DNA of 64,000 nucleotides from an uncultured Oscillospiraceae bacterium. Lineage in GTDB: Bacteria; Bacillota; Clostridia; Oscillospirales; Oscillospiraceae. This document shows positions 17,116 through 25,791 of this stretch, in pieces (the first letter of the stretch is position 1; every line of letters starts with the position of its first letter). A program made the position numbers and the translations under genes. The notes beneath the pieces are model-generated. The model saw only the letters and a program-made list of their open reading frames with translations, was not told the DNA's origin and made no database searches. The stretch is from contig CALWXC010000039.1 in assembly GCA_944385415.1 (NCBI GenBank), positions 62,001 through 126,000 on the forward strand, read 5' to 3'.

Positions 17116-18309
17116 TCACTTTTTGCTGGCAGATTCAATCTTGCTCAGCAGCTTGGGAGCCAGAAGGTTGGCCAAAATCAGAGCAGTAATACCAGCAACC
17201 AGCTTGCCAATTACGACGGGGAAAATCATGTCGGGTTCATTACCGGCAGTGAAGCCCAGGTGATCGCCGAACACAAAGGCGGCGGACACGGCAAAGGCCA
17301 CATTCAGCAGCTTGCCCTTGGGGTTCATCTCGCCCATGATATTGAACATGGCGATGTTGTTGGCCAGGGTCGCCACCAGACCGGCGGAAGCCTTGTCATT
17401 CATGCCCAGCGCGGAGCCGATCTTGCTGAGTACGCCGCCAAAGGTCTTGGTGATCCATTTGACCATGGGGAAGGCACCAATCAGGACGATGCCGATCTGG
17501 CCGCAGGTCAGCAGACCACTATCCAGAGGAGACAAGCCGGTGACCTCATCCTTAATGCTCATGACATCCAGCACGGGGAACATAATGCCGGTGATCTGCT
17601 GGAAGACGGCAATCGCCGTAAAGATGGTGATGACAATGGTCACGCCGGTACCGAAAACGTTAAAGCCGCGGATCATGGCAGCAGGTGCAAACCACAGACC
17701 CAGAACGATGAGAGCGGCAACAATGATAACGGGTACCAGGTTGATGAGGATGGTGCCGAGGGGCAGCTTGAATTCGGTCATGCCCATGGCCAGGCCGCCG
17801 ACAATGCACCCGATGGGAACCGTAATCAGACCAGCCAGAACACCGGCGCCCAGATAGGGGCGGTCTTCCTTCTTGATGATGCCCAAGGCGACAGGAATCG
17901 TAAACACAATGGTGGGGCCCATCATGGTGCCCAGAATCAAACCGGCAAAGTTGCCGATGGCGGGATTTTCTGCTAGCTCCATGGCCAAGGGGTAGCCGCC
18001 CATATCACAGGCCAGCAGTGTGGTGGCAAACATGGAAGAGTCGGCACCGATGGCCGTGTAGATGGGTTTCAGAATGGGACCCAGCAGCTGTGCCAGCACG
18101 GGAGCAGCCGCCACAACGCCTGCCATGGACAGGGCCAGGGGGCCAATAGCATTAAAGCCTTCCTCGAACTGTTCGCCATAGCCAAACTTGTTGCCCAAGA
18201 TTTTGTCTACAGCGCCGACAATCATAAAGATCATCATGATCATCATAATGACGGAGTTGATGGAGATATTGCTGAACCAAGCCTGTATGCTCTCAGTAAA
18301 TACGCTCAT
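17116..18309 (-). CDS. eutH: Ethanolamine permease EutH
   Basis: 397 aa, about 10-11 hydrophobic helices, matching EutH. It takes up ethanolamine across the cell membrane when the external level is low. Typical segments include GNKFGYGEQFEEGF, LACDMGGYPLAMEL and HLGFTAGNEPDM. The start is at 18309 with AAGGAGG 8 bases upstream; the frame is open further upstream but without a site. Confidence 0.95.
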   Translation of the reverse strand: MSVFTESIQAWFSNISINSVIMMIMMIFMIVGAVDKILGNKFGYGEQFEEGFNAIGPLALSMAGVVAAAPVLAQLLGPILKPIYTAIGADSSMFATTLLACDMGGYPLAMELAENPAIGNFAGLILGTMMGPTIVFTIPVALGIIKKEDRPYLGAGVLAGLITVPIGCIVGGLAMGMTEFKLPLGTILINLVPVIIVAALIVLGLWFAPAAMIRGFNVFGTGVTIVITIFTAIAVFQQITGIMFPVLDVMSIKDEVTGLSPLDSGLLTCGQIGIVLIGAFPMVKWITKTFGGVLSKIGSALGMNDKASAGLVATLANNIAMFNIMGEMNPKGKLLNVAFAVSAAFVFGDHLGFTAGNEPDMIFPVVIGKLVAGITALILANLLAPKLLSKIESASKK

Positions 18310-18346
18310 GTGGTATCCTCCTTTTTTCGTCCTGTGAGAACCGCAC

Positions 18347-18886
18347 TCACAGCAGTGCTTCAAACAATTTGGGGTCCGGCCGGGGCAGGATTGCCGTCTG
18401 CACCAGCAACTCAGCGTTGCGGGTGGCGGCGTCCACGGCTGCACGTACCGCGCCCACGTCGCCGGTTAACGTGACAAAGCCCTTGCCGCCGATGGCATAT
18501 CCGGTTCGAACCTCAATCAGGGTGACATTGGCCGCTTTGGCTGCGGCATCGGCTGCCACCACGGCCGAAGCGATGGAGTAAAATTCCATCACACCGACAG
18601 CGCCCCGCGCTGTGACGGGATTAGTCATACAAATGGCGGGAATCACCTGTTCGTGGACGCTGGGCAGCATCAGGGTGTCGGCCACATAGGGACCGCCACA
18701 CGCCTTCCCAGCTGCCATGGCCTCCCGTACGGAGCCCGTATCGCCGCCAATCAGTACAATATACTTGCCCGGGCAGACCGTTGCTGCACGCAGCAACTCC
18801 ACCTGCGCCGCCTTGACCATATCATCACAGGCCGCAATGCCCCGGGCGATGCTGGTAAATTCAATCAGTCCTACTGCTGCTGCCAC
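18347..18886 (-). CDS. Tandem-BMC shell protein with a pore cysteine (PduT-like)
   Basis: 179 aa made of two BMC domains (about 1-90 and 95-179), so it should form a pseudohexameric trimer in the shell. Cys38 (AATVCPGKY) is in the position where PduT binds one [4Fe-4S] cluster at the centre of the trimer. GTG start with AAAGGAGG upstream. It directly follows the PduS-type gene (3-base gap), and PduS and PduT are thought to move electrons across the shell together. A role as a redox pore is inferred. Confidence 0.88.
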   Translation of the reverse strand: MAAAVGLIEFTSIARGIAACDDMVKAAQVELLRAATVCPGKYIVLIGGDTGSVREAMAAGKACGGPYVADTLMLPSVHEQVIPAICMTNPVTARGAVGVMEFYSIASAVVAADAAAKAANVTLIEVRTGYAIGGKGFVTLTGDVGAVRAAVDAATRNAELLVQTAILPRPDPKLFEALL

Positions 18887-18889
18887 GGA

Positions 18890-20248
18890 TCAGCCCTCCT
18901 TTGCGGCGATCCAAATGCCGCCGTCTGTTAGTTCTGTTACGACGCCATGAACGCCGCAGTGTATGTTGGCCGACAGCCCATCGGCTGCAGCTGCCGCCAC
19001 CAATTGGCCCTTCTGCACTGTGTCGCCCACTTTACAGACCGGCTGCGCCGGTTTGCCGATGTGCTGGGAAAAGGGTACGAAAATCCGGTCAGGATGAATC
19101 TCCAGACAGTCATCAGAAGCATGCAGCCCATCATACCGGCTTAAATCCAGTCGGGCAATGAGCCGCTCTGTGGGGACCCGACGGAGATTCAGAGAATCTC
19201 TGGCTTCCGGATGCTGGTTTCTGGGCACCTGAATGCCCCGTTCCCGCATCCGGCCCTTGATATACTCGTTGACCTTGCGGGGCGAGAGGCCCATGGGACA
19301 GGCAAACATCTCACAGATGCCGCAGCTGCAGCAGTTGGCGGCGCTGCCAAAGGCCCGTACCCATTCCTCACTGTTTTCCGTTTGCTGTTCCCGATAGAGA
19401 TTCCGCATTACCAGATGGGGCTGCACATCGTGACCGATCTGGAAGCGGGGGCACAAATCGGTACACATCCGGCACTGGATGCAGGCTGTTTTGGCTTGCA
19501 GTGCCAGCCGCTCCATGGGCCGTCCAGCCCGGGTAATCAGGTAATGGTCCCGGGGCAGCACCAACAGATTGCCGGTGGTCTTGGTAACTACCGCCTGCTG
19601 AATCTGCTGGGGGTCCGCCAGCACCTTGCCCATCATGGGACCGCCGACAATGACGGCGTACTCTTTCAGTAAGGGTTTGGCTGCCGCAATGCACTGGGTA
19701 ATGGGCGTACCGATGGGAGCGTGGATCATAACCGGGTGGGGCACCTCACCCACAACGGACAAATACTTCATGCTGACGCCGGAGCCCTCCGTAATGGCAT
19801 CATAGATGGTCAGCATAGTACCCACATTGTCCACGACAGCTTCCACATCCAGGGGCAGGCCCCGTTCGGGAACCGAACGGCCCGTCACCCACTGGACCAT
19901 GGTTTGTTCATCACCGGCGGGATAGAAGGTGCTCATTTTACAAATCTCTATGGACTGCCCAGCGGCGTCAATGGCGGCCTGTAAGGCACGGATTTCCGCC
20001 TCATACTTGCCTTTGATGGCAATGACCGTGTGTTCTGCGCCCAAATGGGCGGCGGTGACAGCGGCAGCTGCGACAATCCGATCGGCAAAATTCCGGCACA
20101 GGAATTTGTCGGTCTCAATCAGCGGCTCACACTCAGCAGCATTCAGGATTAGCCACCGGGCCCTGGCCTTCAGCTTGACATGGGTGGGAAAGCCTGCGCC
20201 GCCTGCGCCGACCACACCGGCCTGTTGGATTTTTTCCAAAAATTCCAT
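18890..20248 (-). CDS. PduS-like microcompartment electron-transfer flavoprotein (RnfC-like)
   Basis: 452 aa. Order: glycine-rich start VVGAGGAGFPTHVK and NAAECEPLIETD (RnfC/Nqo1-type FMN domain), SLBB region, then two ferredoxin-type clusters (C256-C259-C262-C266 and C306-C309-C312-C317), then a C-terminal barrel-sandwich segment. PduS acts as a cobalamin reductase in propanediol microcompartments; here it may reduce cob(II)alamin for EutT or regenerate cofactor through the neighbouring shell pore. No membrane helix is seen. Confidence 0.9.
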   Translation of the reverse strand: MEFLEKIQQAGVVGAGGAGFPTHVKLKARARWLILNAAECEPLIETDKFLCRNFADRIVAAAAVTAAHLGAEHTVIAIKGKYEAEIRALQAAIDAAGQSIEICKMSTFYPAGDEQTMVQWVTGRSVPERGLPLDVEAVVDNVGTMLTIYDAITEGSGVSMKYLSVVGEVPHPVMIHAPIGTPITQCIAAAKPLLKEYAVIVGGPMMGKVLADPQQIQQAVVTKTTGNLLVLPRDHYLITRAGRPMERLALQAKTACIQCRMCTDLCPRFQIGHDVQPHLVMRNLYREQQTENSEEWVRAFGSAANCCSCGICEMFACPMGLSPRKVNEYIKGRMRERGIQVPRNQHPEARDSLNLRRVPTERLIARLDLSRYDGLHASDDCLEIHPDRIFVPFSQHIGKPAQPVCKVGDTVQKGQLVAAAAADGLSANIHCGVHGVVTELTDGGIWIAAKEG

Positions 20249-20260
20249 GGTTCACCGTCC

Positions 20261-20545
20261 TTATTGCAGCACGTCGGGACAGATCTCCTGATCGTCCACA
20301 ATGCCGACCACCGTGGCGTCCACCGGAACGGCCATGTCTCCCACGGCGCTGCGGGCAGAACTGCCGCCAACAATCAACACTGTCTCGCCAATGCCAGCAC
20401 CGATGATATCCGCTGCCACAAAGGGCGTCTGTTCGGCAGCCTGGGTCACCAGATTCAAGGGTTGGACAATGAGCAGCTTATAGCTGCGCAGCTTTTCGTC
20501 CTTCCGGGTGGACCAGATGGTGCCGATCACTTTTGCAATTTTCAT
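20261..20545 (-). CDS. eutN: EutN/CcmL-type pentameric vertex shell protein
   Basis: 94 aa BMC-P protein that caps the vertices of the icosahedral shell. Signatures are MKIAKVIGTIWSTRKDE, KLLIVQPL, GAGIGETVLIVGGSSAR and PVDATVVGIVD. Overlaps the end of the upstream gene by 4 bases (ATGA). Confidence 0.95.
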   Translation of the reverse strand: MKIAKVIGTIWSTRKDEKLRSYKLLIVQPLNLVTQAAEQTPFVAADIIGAGIGETVLIVGGSSARSAVGDMAVPVDATVVGIVDDQEICPDVLQ

Positions 20546-21267
20546 GACTGCTCACCTGCCGATTCCTCCCGCAGCAGCGCAATGTTTCGCGCTTGCAGGT
20601 ATTCTTTGGCCAGTTCTGTCACAATGGCCCGCTTGGTCACCCGGACAGCACAAACGTCCCGCCCTGCGGCATCCCGCAAGTCCCGTTCCGTGATGACCCG
20701 CTTTTCCAGTAGGACTTCCCTGCCGGCTGCCGGGGACGGCGGGCACGGTGCCGCTGGAGTCTCCGGCGTGGTCACCTCCTCCGACAGTACTGCCGCTGCC
20801 AGCTGTCCATGGGGGCAGAGCGTCACGCCGCACTGCTGCAAAAAGTTCAGCTTTTGCAGCAGCATGGCATAGTAGGCCGCCGGTGCCGTGGCCGTGAACT
20901 GATAGAGTTCCACAGTCTCCTGTGCTACAAACAGCCGCTTCCCGGCCAGCATTGCCTTTTGGGCCAGCTGTGTAAAGGGTGTCCGGCAATCACCGTCCGC
21001 CAGCTGACATATTGACGGCACATCAAGTCCATAGACCAGAACGGCCTCATAGTCATCAACGGAACAACGGTACTCCTGCAGCAGTGCGCATTCCGTATCG
21101 TAATACTCCAGCAGGGCTTTGTGCTCCAATGTCTCATGGCACAGGGTGCCGTGGTCCGGCGTCAGTACCAGCAGCTTTGGCTTTCCACTGGAGGCCGCAG
21201 GGGTTTGCTCTGCCATACGGGCCATGACCCGCGCCACAATTTCATCGACCAATTCGGTAAATTCCAT
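20542..21267 (-). CDS. Conserved ethanolamine-utilisation protein of unknown function (eut_hyp type)
   Basis: 241 aa. Matches by eye the conserved unknown protein found in Firmicutes eut loci (TIGR02536-like). It begins with an amphipathic helix (MEFTELVDEIVARVMARM) resembling an encapsulation peptide, followed by a linker, a flavodoxin-like central part (KLLVLTPDHG, AVLVYGLDVP), a Pro/Ala linker and a C-terminal 45-residue module (KRVITERDL ... AKEYLQARNIALL). That module resembles the amino-terminal module of EutT in this operon. Start at 21267 follows AAGGAGG by 6 bases; upstream frame lacks a site. Biochemical role unknown. Confidence 0.82.
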   Translation of the reverse strand: MEFTELVDEIVARVMARMAEQTPAASSGKPKLLVLTPDHGTLCHETLEHKALLEYYDTECALLQEYRCSVDDYEAVLVYGLDVPSICQLADGDCRTPFTQLAQKAMLAGKRLFVAQETVELYQFTATAPAAYYAMLLQKLNFLQQCGVTLCPHGQLAAAVLSEEVTTPETPAAPCPPSPAAGREVLLEKRVITERDLRDAAGRDVCAVRVTKRAIVTELAKEYLQARNIALLREESAGEQS

Positions 21268-21314
21268 ACATTCCCTCCTTCCGATCCCATTGGGGGAGGA
21301 TGTGGTTCTTTGGA

Positions 21315-22133
21315 TTATTTGCAATTCATGGCGATACCCGTGGGTGTTACGAGGAATGGATCTGCCGGTTTGACGGTGCGAATGCCCGTCTCCTTCTCAA
21401 AAATATCCTCGATACCGGTGAGACAGCAAGTGCCGCCACAGAGATACAGGGTGTCGGTCTCCTGCTTGTCCACATATCGGTTGACGATGCCTGCCATTTT
21501 CTCTACCACAGCCTTGACCACCGGCAGAATTTCCCGATGGCGGGCATAGTCCTGCTTGATGGCTTCCGCTTCTTCAAAAGAGATGTGATAGTTGCCTGCC
21601 AGCACCAGCGTTACATGGGTACCGCCGGTGGGCTCGTCCTCGATACGGACCACCTTGCCGTCTTTGAGTATGGCGAGGCCGGTTGTGCCGCCGCCAATGT
21701 CAACCACAACACCGTCTTCGATTTGATAGATGGAATTGGCCGCTGTCGGCTCATCCAGCACATTGGTTACTTCCAACCCTGCACCTTCGGCCACATATTG
21801 ATGGGTCTTGATGCTGGATTCTGTACCAGCCGGCATGGCGATGGCGCAGTTGACCAGTTCCCTGCCGTCCAGACGGGCTTCCAGCTTCTCCTTGAGATGG
21901 CGGACGATTTGCAGCGCACCGCTGTAATCCACCACCACGCCATCCTTGAGCACGCTGGCCGCCTGCTTTTCACAGGCGATGGGGTTGTTCTCCTCGTCCA
22001 GAACCACCAGGACGATATACGCCGTACCCAGGTCCACGCCTACCTTGAGCTTGTCGCTCACAGGCTGGAAGGTGGTGGTCTCCGACTGCTTGACACGCTC
22101 CATATAGGCGTTGACCCGTTCCAAATCCATCAT
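21315..22133 (-). CDS. eutJ: EutJ, actin/Hsp70-fold chaperone-like protein
   Basis: 272 aa with sugar-kinase/Hsp70-actin signatures: phosphate 1 KVGVDLGTAYIVLVVLD, phosphate 2 DGVVVDIGGGTTGLAIL and adenosine motif LYLCGGTCCLTG. EutJ is present in most eut operons; its exact job is not settled and it is often called a chaperonin. Start at 22133 or the next ATG codon; AAAGGA lies about 10 bases upstream. Confidence 0.92.
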   Translation of the reverse strand: MMDLERVNAYMERVKQSETTTFQPVSDKLKVGVDLGTAYIVLVVLDEENNPIACEKQAASVLKDGVVVDYSGALQIVRHLKEKLEARLDGRELVNCAIAMPAGTESSIKTHQYVAEGAGLEVTNVLDEPTAANSIYQIEDGVVVDIGGGTTGLAILKDGKVVRIEDEPTGGTHVTLVLAGNYHISFEEAEAIKQDYARHREILPVVKAVVEKMAGIVNRYVDKQETDTLYLCGGTCCLTGIEDIFEKETGIRTVKPADPFLVTPTGIAMNCK

Positions 22134-22179
22134 AGTATCGCCATCCTTTGTCACGGCGGGGCGTAATCACGCCCCACTG

Positions 22180-22791
22180 TTATTTTATGATTCTGCCCAG
22201 GGTAAAGCCGCTGACCAGCGCCGCATTGGCCTCATCAAAGTCAATGTGCATCCGGCAGCTGAACTTGCTGCTGACGCGGATAATGACGTCGCGGAACGTC
22301 ACCGGACGTTCACTGAGGACCTCCACACTGACGTGCTGCTTGTCTTCCACACCCATGGCCCGGGCGGCCTCTGGTGTCAGATGCACATGGTTGTGGGCGA
22401 TGATAGCCCCCTGTTCCACCGTGATCTGACCGCAGGGACCCTCAATGGTGATGGCGCCGGACCCGGCCACATCGCCGGACTCCCGGACGGGGGCCTTCAC
22501 GCCCAGTTCCACACAATCGCTTTTGGACAGCTCCACCTGGGTATCGGGGCGAACAGGTCCCAGTACAGCCACCCGATCTTTTCGGCCTTTGGCACCGATA
22601 ATGCTGACCCGTTCCTCAGAGAGAAACTGACCCGGCTGCGACAGGGGCCGCTTGGGCGTCAGCGTGGCGCCGGGACCAAACAGCGCTTCCAGATGGGCCT
22701 GGGACAGGTGCACATGTCTGGCGGAGACTTCCACCTCCACCAGACCGGCACGGGTCATGGCCTCCAGAACGCTTTGTACAATCTCTTCCAT
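22180..22791 (-). CDS. pduL: PduL-type phosphotransacylase
   Basis: 203 aa. Converts acetyl-CoA and phosphate to acetyl-phosphate plus CoA inside the shell, recycling CoA for EutE. The two zinc-binding motifs SARHVHLS and HNHVHLTPEAA are intact. The first 16 residues (MEEIVQSVLEAMTRAG) fit the known PduL encapsulation peptide. It replaces EutD, which is absent. Start at 22791 with AAGGAGA 6 bases upstream; an upstream extension of the frame runs into eutT and is not coding. Confidence 0.95.
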   Translation of the reverse strand: MEEIVQSVLEAMTRAGLVEVEVSARHVHLSQAHLEALFGPGATLTPKRPLSQPGQFLSEERVSIIGAKGRKDRVAVLGPVRPDTQVELSKSDCVELGVKAPVRESGDVAGSGAITIEGPCGQITVEQGAIIAHNHVHLTPEAARAMGVEDKQHVSVEVLSERPVTFRDVIIRVSSKFSCRMHIDFDEANAALVSGFTLGRIIK

Positions 22792-22802
22792 GGTCGGTCT
22801 CC

Positions 22803-23573
22803 TTATCCCTTGGTATACATACCGGCCAGGTACATGCACATCATGATATGCATGGCGCTGGACATGCGGTTCAATTCCTCCACGATGGGAGGATTGGTGC
22901 ACTTTTTGCCGTCGCGGAACGCCTGATTGGCTGCTACTTCCGTCTCACGGACCTGTGTACGCAGCTGGTTCAGCATGGCGTAGGTCCTGCCCAGCTTGTA
23001 GTCGGGCATGGTCATCTGCGGAATATGGAAGAACCGCATGGGATCATGGGACCGCTCCCGCAGCTGAGCATGGGTCAGACCGATGAGCGTTTCATTGCGG
23101 AATGGCTCATTGAGCGCGTCGCACCGCATCATCTCATGGAGCACCGTCAAAATGTCCTGCAAATCGGCAATCAGTTTTTCATTGCCCGCTGTCTCTGCCA
23201 GAATGGATTGCGTCAGCACAATCTGCGCCCCCAGGCTGTCCAGCTTGCCGCGGAAAAAGATATGCGGGTGAGCCTTAGGTACCAGAACATTGCCGTACAG
23301 GTGCGTCATATGTTCGGGCTTTTCTGTATAAAATGCACCTGTCTCCTCGTCCACATATTTGGCCACTGGTCGCACCGGCGCTTCGGCTGCGACGGCCTTG
23401 GGTTCCTCCGGTGCCGCAGGGGCCGGAGGCGGGTCCTTGCTGATCTTGATTTTGCGCTGCTGCAAATACTCTCTGGCTGCCGGCGACAAAATCTTTCCCT
23501 CGGGAATATAAAAGGTTTCTGGCGTCTCAGCCCGCAGCTGCTCCCGGAGCAGCGCTTCGGTGATCACCTTCAA
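22803..23573 (-). CDS. eutT: EutT, ATP:cob(I)alamin adenosyltransferase
   Basis: 256 aa; makes adenosylcobalamin, the cofactor of EutBC. The amino-terminal module (KVITEALLREQL, SPAAREYLQQRKI) is followed by a proline-rich linker and the catalytic part (HMTHLYGNVLVPKAHPHI, RGKLDSLGAQIVL). The HX11CCX2C metal motif of Salmonella EutT is missing: where the CC pair would fall there is Ala-His. This fits the Firmicutes/Listeria class reported to work without a metal ion. I prefer the TTG at 23573 (AGGGG 8 bases upstream), which gives MKVITE; a GTG three codons earlier abuts the site. Confidence 0.92.
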   Translation of the reverse strand: MKVITEALLREQLRAETPETFYIPEGKILSPAAREYLQQRKIKISKDPPPAPAAPEEPKAVAAEAPVRPVAKYVDEETGAFYTEKPEHMTHLYGNVLVPKAHPHIFFRGKLDSLGAQIVLTQSILAETAGNEKLIADLQDILTVLHEMMRCDALNEPFRNETLIGLTHAQLRERSHDPMRFFHIPQMTMPDYKLGRTYAMLNQLRTQVRETEVAANQAFRDGKKCTNPPIVEELNRMSSAMHIMMCMYLAGMYTKG

Positions 23574-23617
23574 TTCACACACCCCCTGACGTTAGAGTAA
23601 AACCGTTGGGGCGAGTC

Positions 23618-23645
23618 CGCGGCGGCTGCCAAGGCAGCCCCGCGG
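23618..23645 (-). repeat. GC-rich hairpin between eutM and eutT
   Basis: 13-bp stem (CCGCGG plus GGCTGCC at 23618-23630, complement at 23633-23645) with a 2-base loop, followed on the message by a second small hairpin arm set around 23642-23654. No U-tract. It is placed just after the abundant shell gene, so it may protect the upstream message end or lower readthrough into eutT. Confidence 0.6.
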
Positions 23646-23663
23646 GATTCCCGCCATCATCCA

Positions 23664-23948
23664 TTAGCCCTGCAACGCCGGGAGAATGGCCTCCACTTCA
23701 TTGTGGGGGCGGGGGATCACATGGACAGAGACCATTTCGCCCACGCGCTCGGCTGCGGCTGCACCGGCGTCGGTGGCTGCCTTGACCGCGCCCACGTCGC
23801 CGCGGACCATAACGGTGACAAGACCTCCGCCCACATGCTCCTTACCAATCAGGGTGACATTGGCCGCCTTGACCATGGCGTCAGCAGCTTCAATGGCTGC
23901 CACCAAACCCTTTGTTTCAATCATACCCAGTGCCTGCATTGCTGCCAT
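23664..23948 (-). CDS. eutM: EutM-type hexameric BMC shell protein, copy 1
   Basis: 94 aa single-BMC protein forming hexamers that tile the shell facets. Typical [20 protein letters not shown] start and [16 protein letters not shown] core; the pore loop is in the KEHVGGG region. Good AGGAGGA site. It follows a nearly identical copy (seven differences by eye), a recent tandem duplication. The name eutM is by similarity; the operon has no separately recognisable major facet protein apart from the two copies. Confidence 0.95.
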   Translation of the reverse strand: MAAMQALGMIETKGLVAAIEAADAMVKAANVTLIGKEHVGGGLVTVMVRGDVGAVKAATDAGAAAAERVGEMVSVHVIPRPHNEVEAILPALQG

Positions 23949-23985
23949 AGTATATTCCTCCTAGTTGGAAATTGGTTCGTAGTAA

Positions 23986-24267
23986 TTACTTGAGGCTGGG
24001 CAGAATCTGCTCCACTTCCTCATGGGGGCGAGGAATCACATGGACGGAAATCAGTTCGCCCACGCGCTCAGCCGCCGCTGCACCGGCATCGGTAGCTGCC
24101 TTAACCGCACCCACGTCGCCGCGGACCATGACGGTGACGAGACCGCCGCCCACATGCTCTTTGCCAATCAGGGTGACATTGGCCGCCTTGACCATCGCAT
24201 CGGAAGCCTCAATGGCTGCCACCAAACCCTTTGTTTCAATCATACCCAATGCCTGCATTGCTGCCAT
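23986..24267 (-). CDS. eutM: EutM-type hexameric BMC shell protein, copy 2
   Basis: 93 aa, same fold and motifs as its neighbour. Differences cluster at the end ([20 protein letters not shown]), so the outer-edge/C-terminal surface may differ while the facet contacts are conserved. AGGAGGA ribosome site 7 bases upstream. Lies between eutE and the other copy. Confidence 0.95.
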   Translation of the reverse strand: MAAMQALGMIETKGLVAAIEASDAMVKAANVTLIGKEHVGGGLVTVMVRGDVGAVKAATDAGAAAAERVGELISVHVIPRPHEEVEQILPSLK

Positions 24268-24297
24268 GGTATATTCCTCCTTAAATTATCAAGTTAC

Positions 24298-25788
24298 TCA
24301 AGGTGTTTGCTGCAATTTCGCAATAATCTGCGCCACAATGGCATCCACCATTTCCGGCGTTACCGTCTCACCGGCATCATCCAGCTTGCAGATGCCGTCG
24401 GAGCAGTCGGGCATGCTCTTGCGGATGTCCTCCAGCTCCTGGGTGCCGTAGGCGATGTACCGCTTGTCCAGCAGGTTCATGGGACCCACGTTCTCACTGG
24501 TGGCACTGCCGCCGATGGCGCCGCAGCCCAGCGTCAGCGAAGGCATTAGTCCGGTGGTACCGCCGATGCCGCCCAGGGCCGACGGAGTGTTGACCATAAA
24601 CCGGGAAGCCGGAATACGGTGAGCGAAGTAATCAATGACTGCTTCATCGTTAGAATGCATGGAGAAAGTGTGGCCCTTGCCCTCATAGTGCAGAATGGTG
24701 CAGCACTTCTCGCACACATCTTTATAATCGGTGCCGGTGTAGAAGGCCAGAATGGGGCCCAGCTTCTCATTGGAATAGGGGTGTCCCCTGCCCACGCCGT
24801 CTTCATAGGCCACCAGTACCCGGGTACCCTGGGGCACCGTCAGACCGGCCAGCTTGGCAATGGTATCCACGCTGCGGCCTACGATCTCCGGATTCATGGT
24901 GCCGTTGGCCCGAAGAATGAACTTGCCCAGCTTGGCGCTCTCCTCAGCACTGAGGAAGTAGGCACCCTGCTTTTCCATTTCCGTCTGCACTAGGGGCCGC
25001 ATGTCGATATCACAGATGACCGACTGCTCCGAGGCGCAGATGGTGCCGTTGTCAAAGGTCTTGGAATCCATAATCCGCTTGACAGCCAGCGGGATGTCAG
25101 CGGTCCGCTCGATGTAAGCCGGGCCGTTGCCGGGTCCCACGCCGATGGCCGGTGTACCGGACGAGTAAGCCGCCCGCACCATGGCGCTGCCGCCGGTGGC
25201 CAGAATCAGCGCTGTGTCCGGGTGCTTCATCAGGTTGTCCGTGGCCTGCATGGTGGGGATGGAGATGCAGCTGACCAGGTTTTCGTTGCCGCCTGCCTCT
25301 GCAATGGCCTGCCGGATGACCTTTACCGTCTCCTTGATGCAGCGCAGAGCGCTGGGATGGGGAGAAAAGACGATGGCATTGCCGGCCTTGATGGCAATCT
25401 CAGACTTGAACAGCGCTGTGGATGTGGGATTGGTAGACGGAATCAGACCGGCGATGACACCCACGGGCACGGCAATAATGCGGAGTTTCTTCTCCTCGTC
25501 CCGGCCGATTTCACCGATGGTCTTCATATCCTTGATGTACTCATAGACGCCCCGGCTGGCAAAGACGTTTTTAACGACCTTGTCCTCTACGATGCCAAAG
25601 CCCGTATCCTCATGGGCCATCTGAGCCAGGCGGCGGGCATTGCGGACACCGGCGTCGGCAATGGAACGAACAATGCGGTCCACCTGTGCCTGGGACATCT
25701 GTGCCAACTCCTGTTGGGCCTTTTTGGCCGCCCCAACCAATTCCCGTACTTCCTGCATGGAAAGTAAATCTTTATCGTATAACTGCAT
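24298..25788 (-). CDS. eutE: EutE, acylating acetaldehyde dehydrogenase
   Basis: 496 aa. Oxidises acetaldehyde with CoA and NAD to acetyl-CoA. Catalytic C251 in FDNGTICASEQSV, cofactor-loop ATGGSAMVRAAYSSG and GPGNGPAYI are present. Residues 8-30 (LLSMQEVRELVGAAKKAQQE) form a probable encapsulation helix. Lies directly after the SAP-tailed BMC gene with a strong AGGAGG site. Confidence 0.97.
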   Translation of the reverse strand: MQLYDKDLLSMQEVRELVGAAKKAQQELAQMSQAQVDRIVRSIADAGVRNARRLAQMAHEDTGFGIVEDKVVKNVFASRGVYEYIKDMKTIGEIGRDEEKKLRIIAVPVGVIAGLIPSTNPTSTALFKSEIAIKAGNAIVFSPHPSALRCIKETVKVIRQAIAEAGGNENLVSCISIPTMQATDNLMKHPDTALILATGGSAMVRAAYSSGTPAIGVGPGNGPAYIERTADIPLAVKRIMDSKTFDNGTICASEQSVICDIDMRPLVQTEMEKQGAYFLSAEESAKLGKFILRANGTMNPEIVGRSVDTIAKLAGLTVPQGTRVLVAYEDGVGRGHPYSNEKLGPILAFYTGTDYKDVCEKCCTILHYEGKGHTFSMHSNDEAVIDYFAHRIPASRFMVNTPSALGGIGGTTGLMPSLTLGCGAIGGSATSENVGPMNLLDKRYIAYGTQELEDIRKSMPDCSDGICKLDDAGETVTPEMVDAIVAQIIAKLQQTP

Positions 25789-25791
25789 GGG

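Noticed and set aside
18310..18444. Extended amino terminus of EutH
   Set aside because: The extra 45 codons overlap the shell gene, are Cys/Arg/Pro-rich and lack a ribosome site; the start at 18309 has AAGGAGG.
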